Shown here one piece after another: positions 1-11,570 of a DNA stretch of 64,000 nt. Position 1 is the first letter of the stretch. The number at the start of each line of letters is the position of its first letter. The translations under genes were made by a program, and so were the position numbers. The notes under the pieces were generated by a model. That model saw nothing but the letters and a program-made list of their open reading frames with translations, made no database searches and was not told the DNA's origin. The stretch is from assembly GCA_963853835.1 (NCBI GenBank), contig OY970820.1:83944909-84008908 (forward strand), written 5' to 3'. This DNA comes from Calendula officinalis (Eukaryota; Streptophyta; Magnoliopsida; Asterales; Asteraceae).

Positions 1-2456
1 AAATGTAATTGAGTGATCACTTACATTGTAAAAAAGATTTAAAAAATACGTACTACGAAATATATAACTGATCAAACACTGTAAAAAATGAAAAGAAGAA
101 TTTATGCCACCAAAAACACTAAATATGTCTAATACTATGCTTAAAATTATGATGGTGACGAATCACAAAACAAAAGATTAATATAAAGAATGAAAATAAG
201 TAGAAACGTGTATAATTTATGGGTTAAAGACTACTTACGGTAGACACATATAGCTATATTTTATGATGTTAACTTATCAGAAAATAGAAATTGTGATGGT
301 TTGAATCTTGTGATTGTAAATTTTTATGAGAAATGCTAAACAATGCCCTTGGGCAATGTTTAAGAACAAATTTTGTGCTTTAAAAAATTATAAAATAACT
401 AATAAAAATCACCCCATGAATTTTATTAACCAATCATGCTTGTTTTATTATACATTAATTATTTAGGCTGAACGGTATGGGCAACAAGGTGTGGGCGTGG
501 AGCTGAGGTGGCCATTGGCCACAGCGTGGTGGCAAGGAGGAACACCGCCCCCTACACGGCGTAGGGTGCGGTGGTGGACGAGGGTGGCCACGGAAACGGC
601 GAACAACGGGCGTGGAGTGCGATTCTCGAGGGTTTTTTGGCCGTTGAATGATGGTTTGAAGAAGCAGATGACAATGTGGATGGTTTTTTGGCAGTGGAGA
701 AAAATGGAGATGCTGTGTGGAAGAAAGAGAGATCGAGAGGTAGAAGACGATGACTAGGGTAAAACATTAGGGGTTTTTTGGCTTTTAGTTAAAGTATGAG
801 CTTATTTTGGGCTTCTAAAAAAATCGGATTTTTAAAAAAATAATTCCTATCAACTAAAGTTAAAAATGTAAAAAAAAGAAATTATAATATTATTTTTTAT
901 AAACTTTTGATAAAATAATATGTATTATAAATTAAAATTTAGACTATATTTTATAAAATAAATGGAAAAGAAATGATGAGTTGGAAAAAAATAGTGTGGT
1001 GTGGTGGGTATTTCCTGGATAAAGTGGTGTGGTGTGGTTGCTGAATTGACAGATGATGTGACAGAAATTTTCAAGTGATGGTGCTCATACGGCCATACCC
1101 CATAGTCTTAAACCTCCCTTAACCATTGCAAAACCCATTTTTTATTTAAGATACAAATATTTTCTAAAATAATAAATATTTTTTATTGAAAATTAACTAT
1201 TACTAATTTGAAAATTTACACAGTGCACTATATTTATTAAGATTTTCAGACAAGTATTGAAATAATTAATTATTTTATTTTTTTGTTATTAAAAGCGTGA
1301 TAAATTTTGATGACGATTTAATTTTACCAAAATAACCGGCTGATTTCATCGTTTAATGTCAATTTTTCGAAAAGCTATTTAAAGGAAAAAAGAATACTGA
1401 TTCTGCTTAAATCTGATTAGACTAATTGTCGTCGTCAAACATAATATCCTAATCAATAGTCATCTAATTTAACAGGTATGTCCACTAGAGTTTTACTTGT
1501 TATAGCCGGTAAGACTGCCGTAGAGGATACAGACTGAACAAGGAACGAAATATTATTTTTCTCCTCGACAAAACACATGATAAACTTTGATTATACATAC
1601 TTGTCAGCGACTAAACCCACAATTAAATTTTATATTAATATTATAATATATGTAAACCATGCATGATGTATAAGTTACTATTACATATTCATGGGTGAGA
1701 TTAAACGATATATTCATTTACAACAACAATATATTCGACTTACCTAAAGTACATATTCGACCTAACAAAACAGTGTACTTGGTAAAATAAAATATTTATT
1801 TTGTAGGATCTATGTATAAAACTGATTATGTACTGAACATTACCCTTTACACTAATCGTAAACAGTCGGTCACCAAAATCATTGGCCAGCGTCGCCCACC
1901 TTTGACGCGTCCCTCTACCTTACGCGTCCCTCTCCCTTACGCGCCCCAAAAGCACATTCGGTCGATGTGGCGACCGTTGGATGTCATTGATTTTTAAAGA
2001 GAAATGGTTAATTTCAAAGTGAAGAGTTTGGTTGGAACTTGGAAGAGAAAAAATTGAATTGGCGCTCATGTGCAACGGTAACCAAATTAGGTTTAGTCAC
2101 CCCTTACGGGTTGTCTTATATACCTATCTAATAATTTCAAATGTAAATATGTTTTTTTAGCATGGTTCCGACTCGCTTTGCGAGGTGATTAATCACAGGG
2201 CAACCACCTGCTTTGTGGGTAGCCCAGATTCGGCGTAGGTGGACTCTCGTGGCCACAAAGGTGTATTTTTTTTTGCTACTAGCACGTATTAAACCTATGA
2301 CCTCTAGAGAATTTTACTATTTAAAGATCAAATTTAACCACTAGATAATCACCTTTGTGGTTAATATGTTTAAATAGCTAGGCCACATGTAAAGTCGGTT
2401 AAAACTAGGCATGACAATCACAATAGCGGCGACGACCAAAAAATTGTTTAAATGTA
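1..2456. other. gene-free AT-rich spacer with degenerate repeat remnants
   Basis: I see no supportable gene. A G-rich island at about 465-760 (many GTGG/GGC blocks) sits in otherwise AT-rich DNA; open frames there run on both strands at once, which argues for composition and not coding. The motif ATGCTAAACAATGCCC near 333 recurs in related form near 51,941, so a MITE remnant probably starts here. The stretch at about 2,160-2,260 (GC-rich, then a T-run) also looks like a worn repeat. Confidence 0.5.
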
Positions 2457-2699
2457 CTCCCTCCGTCCCACAAAAAAGTTCTCATTTCTATCATAAATTT
2501 TGTCCCACAAAAAAGTTCTCATTTCTATTAAATAATATTATTATTATGGGCCCCACCACCAACTATCTCTTAAAAACACTTTCTCTCTCCAATTAACCTT
2601 ATATTTTAGTCAAAAATAGTACCAAAGACCATACTATCAACTATCTCCTAAATACTTGTGCCCAAAGGAAATGGGAACTTTTTTGTGGGACGGAGGGAG
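2457..2699. mobile_element. Stowaway-type MITE (Tc1/mariner), copy 1
   Basis: The ends are inverted copies of CTCCCTCCGTCCC and the element is flanked by TA at 2455-2456 and 2700-2701. It is about 243 bp, with longer subterminal complementarity (CACAAAAAAGTTC at the left, GAACTTTTTTGTG at the right). This TIR plus TA duplication defines Stowaway elements, which are non-autonomous and rely on mariner transposases elsewhere in the genome. Confidence 0.93.
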
Positions 2700-3221
2700 T
2701 ACTACACATTGTGGGCTTGAGATCAATATCAATCAAGAGAACAAGATAATTTTACATGGTAATCTTGCCATGATCATGGTTGTAATCACTATTTTTCTTC
2801 CAAAAATTGGGACTACTGGTTTAGAGGGTAAAATAGTAAATGTAGATGAGCATATCTTTAAGGCAAGGAAGTAGGAAAAAGCAAGGCTTATCTTGCAAGG
2901 CACAAGAATCACACTTTTTTTAATGTCTTTAGCAAATGGTCATGGGTAGTATTCAATTCTTTACGTTTTGGCCATTGCTTTTTTCATATCACAAATAGTC
3001 CACATCATAATTCATTTCACCAAACTCTTTTATTAATTAAACACCTACCTAAATTTGGACCTTTCTAATTGTATTTCTTTTCCGTCTTTCTAGTTGGCCT
3101 TATTTTTTCAGTATTCTTGTACATTTTCGCCCTTTCTCGATTGTGTTTCTTTTCCATCTTTCAAATTGATCCCACATTTTGCAGTGTTCTTGTATATTTT
3201 AGGTCAATTTAATAGATAGTA
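2700..3221. other. spacer between two Stowaway MITEs
   Basis: AT-rich DNA with no convincing coding frame, RNA gene or repeat boundary that I can see. Confidence 0.5.
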
Positions 3222-3485
3222 CTCCCTCCGTCCCTAAATAAAGTTCTCATTTCTCCTTTAAGTTTTGTCCCTAAATAAAGTTCCCATTTCTCAAACTTAA
3301 GAGACCCACTTAATATAATAATATTATTACCAATACTTTCACCACTAACTATCTCTTAAAACACTTTCTCTCTTCAATCAAACCTTATATTTTAATCAAA
3401 AGTAATATTAAATACCCCACCATTAACTATCTCCTAAAATGTTGTGTCCAATACAAATGTGAACTTTATTTAGGGACGGAGGGAG
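3222..3485. mobile_element. Stowaway-type MITE, copy 2
   Basis: The ends read CTCCCTCCGTCCCTAAATAA and its complement, flanked by TA at 3220-3221 and 3486-3487. Length is 264 bp. Internal sequence closely matches the copy at 5334-5597 and more loosely the copy at 2457-2699, so copies 2 and 3 are one subfamily. Confidence 0.93.
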
Positions 3486-5333
3486 TAATATATTTGTCAT
3501 TCAAGAAAACACTTACCTAAAATCAAACCAAATTTCAAACAATAAATGGAGTGATAAACGAACTGTGTAATTTAACCGCTCATGTGGAATACGTGAATGG
3601 ATTTTGACTTAACCCAAGTACGTGGAACTTTTAAAAAGTCTAAGAGTGTTAGCAAATCAATGCATAGTGCATATCATACTCATAATTTAATAAGCGTTTT
3701 ATCTACTATATACATTGGACATAAGTTAACATATACTCCGTATTTAATAAACTAATTTTTCCTTAATTAATGTAGTTTAACTGTAGACATAAATAAATTA
3801 TCAAATTTTATTTGTTATACTTTTTAGTATGTTTGCTAAAATTGAAAAATAAGAGATCTAAAATTTAGTACAAAAGCAAATGAATATTTCGTATTTCTTA
3901 TTATATACCCTTAGTCATCAAGATTCTAAAAAGTGTATAACATGATGTGGCGTCACCATCAAGTGTTAAGTGATGCCGTGACATGAGACAAATTTTTTAT
4001 ATAATCTATATTTATGAATATTAAATTTTAAAAAATTATAGATCTATTGAATATTAAATTATAAAAAATTCAATTTTCATAGCCATAATTAAAAAAAAAA
4101 CTCGTCATAAGGCGTGCCTTATCTCACGTGACGCCTAACCTAACCGACATGGTCTATTTCATAACATCGATGTTGCGTCTCACGCCTTGATGCCGCTATA
4201 ACGCGCTTTTTAGAACCTTGGTACACATGTTACCAAAGCACATTAATGTTAACAACTATTCTACAAAGCTCTATTACAAATCATATTTTATTTTGTAATA
4301 TAACTAAAGCTAGTATAAAGAGTTGAATGGCATTGTTTATAATTTTTTAAGAAACAATAAATATATATAAAATACTAACTTAGCAAGAAGCTAAAGATAG
4401 AAAGAACACTGTATATACAAATTTTGGTCCTAAGTAGGGCCTCTTATCATTTTTATGTCTTACAGAAATAATTGAGACTACAAAACGGAAATTTCTAGTC
4501 ATATTAAGAACGATAACCATGTAAATGAATTGAGTTATATTGAATCATTCGTACAATACACCCGTCTTTTATCAAGTTTAAATTTGAGTTTGAACTAGGG
4601 TTGTGTATGGTTAAAAAACCGGACCGGACCAAGAACCACAAAAGTAATTTTGGCTTGAACAAAAACATAACCGAACAAACTAAGAACCGGATGTTATTCG
4701 GTTTTCTAGCATTTTCCAACTTTTTCTGGTTCTGTAGAGGATCGAGTATCAATTCTGATTTGAAATCAAAACCGAAAACCATACCGATATTGCTCGTGTC
4801 AGTGGAGTCCAATACATTGGTTCTTAATTTAGTTTGCATATATCTAATTTATTTCGATTATATAAAACTGAAGCCCGAATATATTCTTGACTTTAAAAAA
4901 TGTAGCGTAAGAAAAAATGAAGGGGGGAATGAGAAATAAAGATGATTCCTACAATCTCGTGAGAAGTGGGCCACCTAGCCATGCCACATCAGTTAATGCA
5001 GTCCACCCTGTCACCACGTAGCCATCTCGCCATGTGGAAGCATGTCCCCTTCGATTCCCTGTTAAACTTTTGCCCAATTATTAGTGTGTAGTTGTGGACC
5101 ATTTGTGCCCCACTTTGTGTGCTGCTTACAACTGGTATCATCACTTCAACCTCCTCCATTTAACAATCACTTATTTTGTGTGCCTCTAGTCTATGATACC
5201 AAAAAATGTTCAAAATTTAATTAAAAAATTCATTGCCAACCTTAAAAAAAGATACTAATTGCTAGAAGACATTAATTTAGGTGAAAAACTAACATTTGTA
5301 TGAATCTAGGGATAATATGCAATCTATATTATA
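3486..5333. other. spacer with a worn GGTT/AACC palindromic remnant
   Basis: AT-rich, no gene recognised. At about 4,595-4,800 there is a cluster of CCGGACCGG, AACCGGAT and AAACCGAAAACC motifs on both strands. Open frames exist on both strands over the same bases. This resembles an old hAT-like palindromic MITE such as the intact one at 44,805, but I cannot find its ends. Confidence 0.4.
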
Positions 5334-5597
5334 CTCCCTCCGTCCCTAAATAAAGTTCCCATTTTGCCTTCAAATTTTGTCCCTAAACAAAATTCCCATT
5401 TCTCTAACATAAGGGGTCCACTTAATATAATAATATTATTATCAATACTTTCACCACCAACTATCTCTTAAAACACTTTCTCTCTCCAATCAAACCTTAT
5501 ATTTTAATCAAAAGTAATACCAAATACCTCACCACTAACTATCTCTTAAAATGTTGTGCCCAACACAAATGGGAACTTTATTAAGGGACGGAGGGAG
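5334..5597. mobile_element. Stowaway-type MITE, copy 3
   Basis: CTCCCTCCGTCCC inverted ends, TA duplication at 5332-5333 and 5598-5599, 264 bp. It is nearly the same as copy 2 across the interior, for example the block CTTAATATAATAATATTATT. Confidence 0.93.
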
Positions 5598-5614
5598 TAC
5601 TTTAAAACAACAAT

Positions 5615-5641
5615 TATATATTATATATATATATATATATA
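5615..5641. repeat. (TA)n microsatellite
   Basis: An uninterrupted run of alternating T and A follows almost directly after the third Stowaway copy. Confidence 0.85.
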
Positions 5642-6941
5642 AGAAAAACATGTATATTTGAAAGTACGATTTAAAAGGAGATCGAAATAAAACATCATGA
5701 AATTAACCTAGGTGTCCAAACAACTGTCTACACAGCATGCAAAGCTTGCAGATGACCATTTTTCTTTAGTATCGGGTAACTTTGAAATTTGGCGTTATTT
5801 AATAAGAATAAAAACATGTGTCTTTTCGATGAATTAACTAATCATGTAGTAAGTCAAATGGAGATTCAAATATAATTCTAGTTTCGACTTTGTTCCGCAA
5901 TACTAAAATTAGATATCAGGGGATACCTTTTGATCTAGATCATGTAATTCACATGCATGGTTTCATGTCATCTGTGTTAGCGAGTAATTACTTGGGATGA
6001 ACTTTCGAATGGAGATTTAAACTATTTTGGTTGCTTCATAAAGGGAGTATTGAACCCTAGTTGTAGAAGGGAGAACAATTGCAGGAATCAAAAAATGTAT
6101 GTAGGTATAATCTTCCATTTAGTAAGGCTTTTGACTATTTATTCAGTAATAAAGAAAGATAAGTATTATGTTGTACCAGTGATATTTCTACTACGGGGTT
6201 GTTTACTTGTTTGGTAAAATTATTCAAAAGAGTTATAAGCTTATTAGTTTATATGATTTGTAAACTTAATAAACTTATAAGGCATTTAAATAAGTTTTCC
6301 TAATCAACATATGAGTCTTTCTATTTATTTGATCAATATTAATATTCAAATTAAAAGTTAAAATTAACAAAAAAAAATTAATGAATTACATATATCAATC
6401 ATTTTATAAATAAAATAAGATAATATAGTAAAAATTAATACAATTTTATACCCACTATTATACAAACATCGACAGCATAGAGTAAGAGCAGAGTAAGAAG
6501 GGCATTGTGAATAGTTTTGGGACCATACAGGGAGGTCTAAACTCTAAAACCTTGTACCTAGCCAAAGTAGGTGTCATCTGTTATGACAGACAGCTAAGCC
6601 TTTGTGATGTGGATCCTACATAGCTATAATAAAGGCTTCCTGTTATAGGTTTTCGATAGCTAATGCTTAATGGTGTTGTAACGTACAACAATTTGAAGAC
6701 AAAATGTAATAATGTATGCATAATCCTTAGTATAGAGATATTGTAGGACTAGGTGCACCATTTAAGGTATAGTGTCCCTTAGACAGTCATCTTTTCGGAT
6801 AAGGTGGAAGATTAACAATAGTCGTTCGTACACAAGCTATTTTAGTTATACAAAGGGATAAAATAGTAAACATTTAAAATCATAAAATTATTATTGTAGA
6901 AAAGCTAGTGGACAAATTAATACTCGTACATTATATCTAAG
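5642..6941. other. AT-rich spacer
   Basis: No gene, RNA gene or element boundary that I can support. Confidence 0.5.
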
Positions 6942-7059
6942 TCGTTGTAGTTTAGTGGTATTGGAGATTGGTGTAAGGTGTTGCTCATAACCTATAAGTT
7001 ATAGGTTCAAGTCCCGTCGTGGACAAAAAAAGAGTAAATTAGGTGTCGTTAAAAAAAAT
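6942..7059 (+). mobile_element. tRNA-derived SINE (or tRNA pseudogene)
   Basis: The head has a box-A-like stretch (TAGTTTAGTGG, about 6950-6960) and a box B (GGTTCAAGTCC, about 7005-7015) at tRNA-like spacing, as in an internal RNA polymerase III promoter. It then runs into a short non-tRNA body that ends in AAAAAAAA. A functional tRNA is unlikely because the anticodon arm does not fold cleanly and the acceptor ends do not pair well. A tail after the tRNA-like head is the SINE architecture. Target-site duplication not identified. Confidence 0.55.
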
Positions 7060-7510
7060 GTACATCATTACTAGGACCGACTGTAATGGTATGTTCACAC
7101 GATTTGGTCGCTTACCTATTATATACTAGTGATTCGTACATAATACATGGTAAATAATATATGTATTAATAAAATTAATTTTAAGGTTTAGCTGTATGTT
7201 TGTTCGCCACTATAGAAGTTTGATTAGAGTTTGTCATGTGTTTGGTCTTAAAAAAAAAAAGTAATATTGTGTTGATGTAATACCGGTGAGTAATACACTT
7301 TTTTTTTGAACGGCCAGTTAGTAAGTTAGTGGTTCGAGCCTAGATAGTGACATCTACAAGGGTCAATATGTCTTTCCTCGAACCCTCCACCTATGAGGAA
7401 TTAACCCCACTACCTTTTATCTCCAAGTTTTGCATGCAACAACGCTAGAACCTAAGACATATTGAAGAAAAACCCCAAGGCTATCCATGTTCAAACTACC
7501 AACAAGTTAC
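7060..7510. other. spacer with a possible second pol III box B
   Basis: A T-run at about 7300 is followed by GTGGTTCGAGCC (box-B-like) near 7331, but I find no matching box A and no clear ends. Nothing else is supportable. Confidence 0.35.
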
Positions 7511-7912
7511 TAGGGCTGTCAAAACTTGACACGACACGACAAAAATACACGAAACGAAACGAATTTGGGACGAAACTGAAATTTGAATTCGTGTTCGTGT
7601 CGTGTTCGTGTTGTGTAAAACAAACACGAAGTCGTGTCGTGTCCGTGTTCAGAGATTAACACGAAATTGACACGATAGTTATGATTTTGTCGTGTTTATC
7701 GTGTTTGTCGTGTTTTTAACATGTAATAAGTAAGAAATTTGTTATTTATTTTGTGTTGTCGTGTTTGTCGTGTTTAACGTTTTCTAATCGTGTCGTGTTC
7801 GTGTTAGTAAAATAAAACACGACTTCGTGTCGTGTCGTTTTCGTGTTGAACAAATTCGTGTCGTGTCGTGTTATCCAGCAACACGAAACGATTGCATGAT
7901 TTGACAACCCTA
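7511..7912. mobile_element. hAT-type MITE with CGTGT-rich palindromic body
   Basis: A perfect 8-bp target-site duplication CAAGTTAC lies at 7503-7510 and 7913-7920. Inverted ends are TAGGGCTGTCAAA and TTTGACAACCCTA (one mismatch). Length is 402 bp. The interior is packed with CGTGTCGTGT / ACACGAC motifs in both orientations, so it can fold into a long hairpin. An 8-bp duplication and a TAGGG terminus are typical of hAT transposons; no transposase is encoded. Confidence 0.9.
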
Positions 7913-8743
7913 CAAGTTACTATACTATTACAAGATAATTATAAATTTGATAATCGTATTAATTATTATGAAAAAGAAGGTTTGGTAACGCCTAACTTTT
8001 TGTATTATGATATCGACAACAAGGGTGGTCACTAGGTTTATGAACATGTTTACCATGTACACGATATATGTTTGCACCTAATTATATTTGGGGACTTAAT
8101 ATCTCTTGTCATTTACTCATTTTACTTTCATAGACCTTATGGATGAACACTTATTCATGGCAAGTCAAAGTTTTTAGAAAGTTTAGTATGAGGTAAAAAT
8201 AAGATTTACACTGTTTTCTAATTTTCAAAAAAATATATCCAAATATTCATGAAATAAAAACTAAATTACCATCCTCATCCTTCTGCCAACACACATGCTA
8301 AACACATCGTATATATATACATACATTGGGGAGGGTTAATGCGAGATTTGTTTTCTAGCGGGAATATAGTTATTTAAACTTCTTTTTTTAATTAAATTAA
8401 TTAAACAAATATAAAATACAATTTTCATATTTAATGTGTATTCGCGGGTGAACAAATCATAATGATAACAAACCAAGTAAGTCGGTTGTGACTGTCAACA
8501 TTCAAGACGAAGCAAAGCATGTTCTCCATTGTTAATTGTTATTCAAATATCAAATGTTATCAAACTAACATTGAACAAAAAAATATAACAAACTAACATA
8601 ATCAATATATGTTCTTCAGTGTATATTGAAAAATATCAAATAAATATTGTTGGTTCATTAAAGGTAACCTAACATATTAAAGATTTAATAAAGACAATCA
8701 GACAAAGTGTTAGAAAACTATTTGAAAGAGGAGTTTTAAAATA
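7913..8743. other. AT-rich spacer
   Basis: No gene or defined element seen. Confidence 0.5.
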
Positions 8744-8909
8744 GGGTTTTGATAATGACAGCCCTAAGGGATGCCAATAGACATGCATTAGAAGCTTGTA
8801 CATCAATCTATAACTACCCCTGAATTTTAGGAACCACTTCCTTCCATGATTTAATGTACAACCTTTATGCGTTTAGAGATAACCCTAAATGCTGTCATTA
8901 TCAAAACCC
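8744..8909. mobile_element. Mutator-like MITE
   Basis: Perfect 18-bp inverted ends GGGTTTTGATAATGACAG / CTGTCATTATCAAAACCC bound a 166-bp element. The flanks TTTAAAATA (8735-8743) and TTCAAAATA (8910-8918) match in 8 of 9 positions, as expected for an aged 9-bp Mutator-type duplication. A related piece lies near 52,060-52,206. Confidence 0.8.
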
Positions 8910-9349
8910 TTCAAAATATTAGGTGATTAGTTATCACATGTTCATAAGTTCAGAGTTTTATCAAAGATTTGTGATCATTATCCATGTGTGAAATAAGAAA
9001 GTGATCAACATTGACAAAATGCAGATGCATGTTAATAAAGAAAAGCTCAACTCTTTTATACACATCTTATATATAATGTTTTAAGACATGTTAATAATTT
9101 AATAAAAAAAAATAGAGAGTCCAAATTTTTATATAAATCTCGTATTTAAAGGGTCCATTTTTGTATAAACGCATATGGTCTTTACAATTTTCTGGACGCC
9201 CCTAATTGCAAGACCTTTATTTACTTTACGTGTAGTGATAGTTGATTTGCTGCTATTTTGACGTACAAATATTATACATTTTGTAACATAAAAATTCATA
9301 GAAACTCCAAACACATGGCACAAACTAGATAAAATAGACTTTATACTAA
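8910..9349. other. AT-rich spacer
   Basis: No gene or defined element seen. Confidence 0.5.
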
Positions 9350-10058
9350 GGTGGTGTTTGTTTTTTGACAAAAAGTCTTTTTGAGGTCTTATGTCTGCAG
9401 GTGAGAAGATATTTCAGGAAAAAGACTGTTTATTTTTTGGAAGTCAGGAGAGCAAAAAAAGTCTTTTTGAGGTCTTCTTGTAAAAGACTTGAACTATAGT
9501 CTTTCAAGTTTGGAAGATATTTTACTTAAACTTAAAAACAAAGTTTATCCACCACCAAGACCACTACCACCCCGGCCTACCACCACCACTACCACCCGCT
9601 TCACCACCACCACCTACCGCTGCCGCCGCCACCACCTACCGTCGCCGCCGCCGCCACCACCTACTACCACCACCAACCGCCGCCACCACCTACTACAACC
9701 ACCAATCGCCACTACCCACCTCCACCACCACCTACCGCCACCACCACCACCACCACCAGCTACCACCAATCGCCACCACCACCTAATACCACCACTAACC
9801 GCCGCCACCACCCACCTCCTTTACTACCCACCTCCACCACCACCTATCACACGCTACCACCACCACTACATACCACCCACTTCCACCACCGCCGCCACCT
9901 AGCTGCCACAACCGTCTCACCACCACCACCAATTACGATACTAATTTTTTTTATTAGCATGCAGACATTAAAAAACAAACAGTCTTTTGGTCTACATCTT
10001 CTCTGCAGATGTGGTCCGCAGACCGCAGATGTTTACCTCTTAAAAAACAAACAATACC
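9350..10058. mobile_element. PIF/Harbinger (Tourist-like) MITE carrying a large CCA tract
   Basis: The flanks are TAA at 9347-9349 and 10059-10061. Termini are GGTGGTGTTTGTTTTTT and AAAAAACAAACAATACC (one mismatch) with further inverted similarity inside (CTGCAGGTGAGAAGAT against ATCTTCTCTGCAGATG). A 3-bp TAA duplication and GG...TGTTTG ends fit the PIF/Harbinger superfamily. The centre is a degenerate CCA/CAC tract and no transposase is present. Confidence 0.82.
9550..9940. repeat. degenerate (CCA)n/(CCG)n trinucleotide tract inside the Harbinger MITE
   Basis: About 390 bp of mostly CCA triplets with CCG and CTA variants. It gives open frames on both strands (Pro/Thr/His-rich on plus, Gly/Trp/Val-rich on minus) only because the triplets lack stops. 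It should not be called a gene. Confidence 0.85.
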
Positions 10059-11570
10059 TAAGTGAACCAGTTCAGGCAAAACGAACGTTGGGTAAATAAT
10101 TCGTTAATATTGTTTGGAGGTATGTTCGTGTATTTGTTGAATGAACGAATGTGAACAATATATTATATAAACTAATGAACATAAAACAAGATATTGTTTG
10201 TTTACGTTCAATTCGTGAATGTTTGGTAATTCGTTTATTAATGTTCATTTATGTATGTTCATTATTAATATATATTAAGTATATTTAATAAATTGGTTTT
10301 AATTAGACGAATGCACACAAACAACTATATGCAAAATGAGCTATAGAACGACTTGTTTATATTAGTTCATATATATTTGTTTGTTTATGTTTATTTATAC
10401 TCTTAAAAATATGTTTACACAACTATGATACAAGTCAGTTTAACATGTAATCGATATATATACATAAAAAAACTCTAACTAAATGATTCACTCCATATTA
10501 GACGACTGCCAACAGATGTATCAGCTTCCCTTCAGTTTCACTTCGGCTGCGGAAACCATTGGCACACCTTCCGTTGGGGCTTCTGTTTACGAAGTGTAAG
10601 AGAAGAGAGTGTGAGGTGTTTTTGTAGGTATTGATGAAGTATATATTTGTGTGTATTATATATATAATATATATTAAGTGAACGAGTATCATAACACGAA
10701 TAAGTCACTTGAGTATCAGTTAGAGCGTCATGATCTGTATAAGAAAAGTTCTCTAATTTTAGGTATCATTCTCCATTGGTTTGACTCATGTGAAATAACT
10801 TCGAAGGCATAAACTTTATTTGACAAATTTGTATGAATTATAAATCTTGGCACACAGTTAGGCAATGAAAAGCTAAAATACCAGTTGGTGACCACATGCA
10901 AAAAGAGTTAAATTGGCAATCATTTATTTGAGTTTTGAAAACTATAAATCATTTGGGGGTTAGGCAGAGCCTGCATAATTTGGGTGTCATTCCACATTAT
11001 TGACATATGAAAAACATTTTAAAAAACCATTTTCAAGCCTTATAACGCTATCTTTTTTATGCAACAAAACACATGTCGTGTTTTGGATTCTTTTCACATG
11101 ATTTTAACAACAATAATGTGCAATGTTTTGAGGTTTTAAGACACTATTGCTTAATTTGGAATAACCATATGAAAGCTTAATCAAGTGTCAAGTGCATTAT
11201 GGAGGGAAGGATTATATATTGGGAACCCACCATTAACATGAATAAACACCATTTAATGATGTTTTAATACATTGCTTAATTTGTTGTAGTTGATCTAATA
11301 ATAATTAAACATATGTTTTAACATCATAGGATTCCCTGAGTTGACTCTAAATATGTTAGTTGCCCATCATTGTCAAATAAATGATTTGAGAATTATTCGA
11401 GGCCCAATGGTATTCTGTTATTAATCATATTTTTATTGAGTGCTGATATCTACAAAAACTACTTGTCATAATATAATCCTTGTTTTGATCTGCATGTAAA
11501 GTCTGCTTTAAAACTTATATAATATATTAAAGAGTATTCTTTGTGGTGTAGTTTTACCTCTCATTTTTAT
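10059..11570. other. spacer with a palindromic GTTCATTTA / TGAACG remnant
   Basis: From about 10,085 to 10,270 the motifs GTTCGTG, TGAACGAA and AATGAACATAAA recur in both orientations, suggesting an eroded hairpin MITE. Its ends are not identifiable. No gene seen. Confidence 0.4.

Noticed and set aside
464..1110. A bounded transposon in the G-rich region
   Set aside because: GGTATGGG and CCATACCCC occur near the two sides, but I cannot show true inverted ends or a duplication.
4504..4939. Overlapping open frames of about 110 codons on both strands
   Set aside because: Same bases open on both strands with low-complexity content around a worn palindromic repeat; no recognisable protein.
6942..7026. 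A functional tRNA gene
   Set aside because: Box A and B are present, but the cloverleaf does not form well and an A-rich tail follows; SINE is the better reading.
9489..9902. Open frames of 137 (plus) and 65 (minus) codons
   Set aside because: They translate the CCA triplet tract in a MITE; both strands are open only because CCA/TGG contain no stops.
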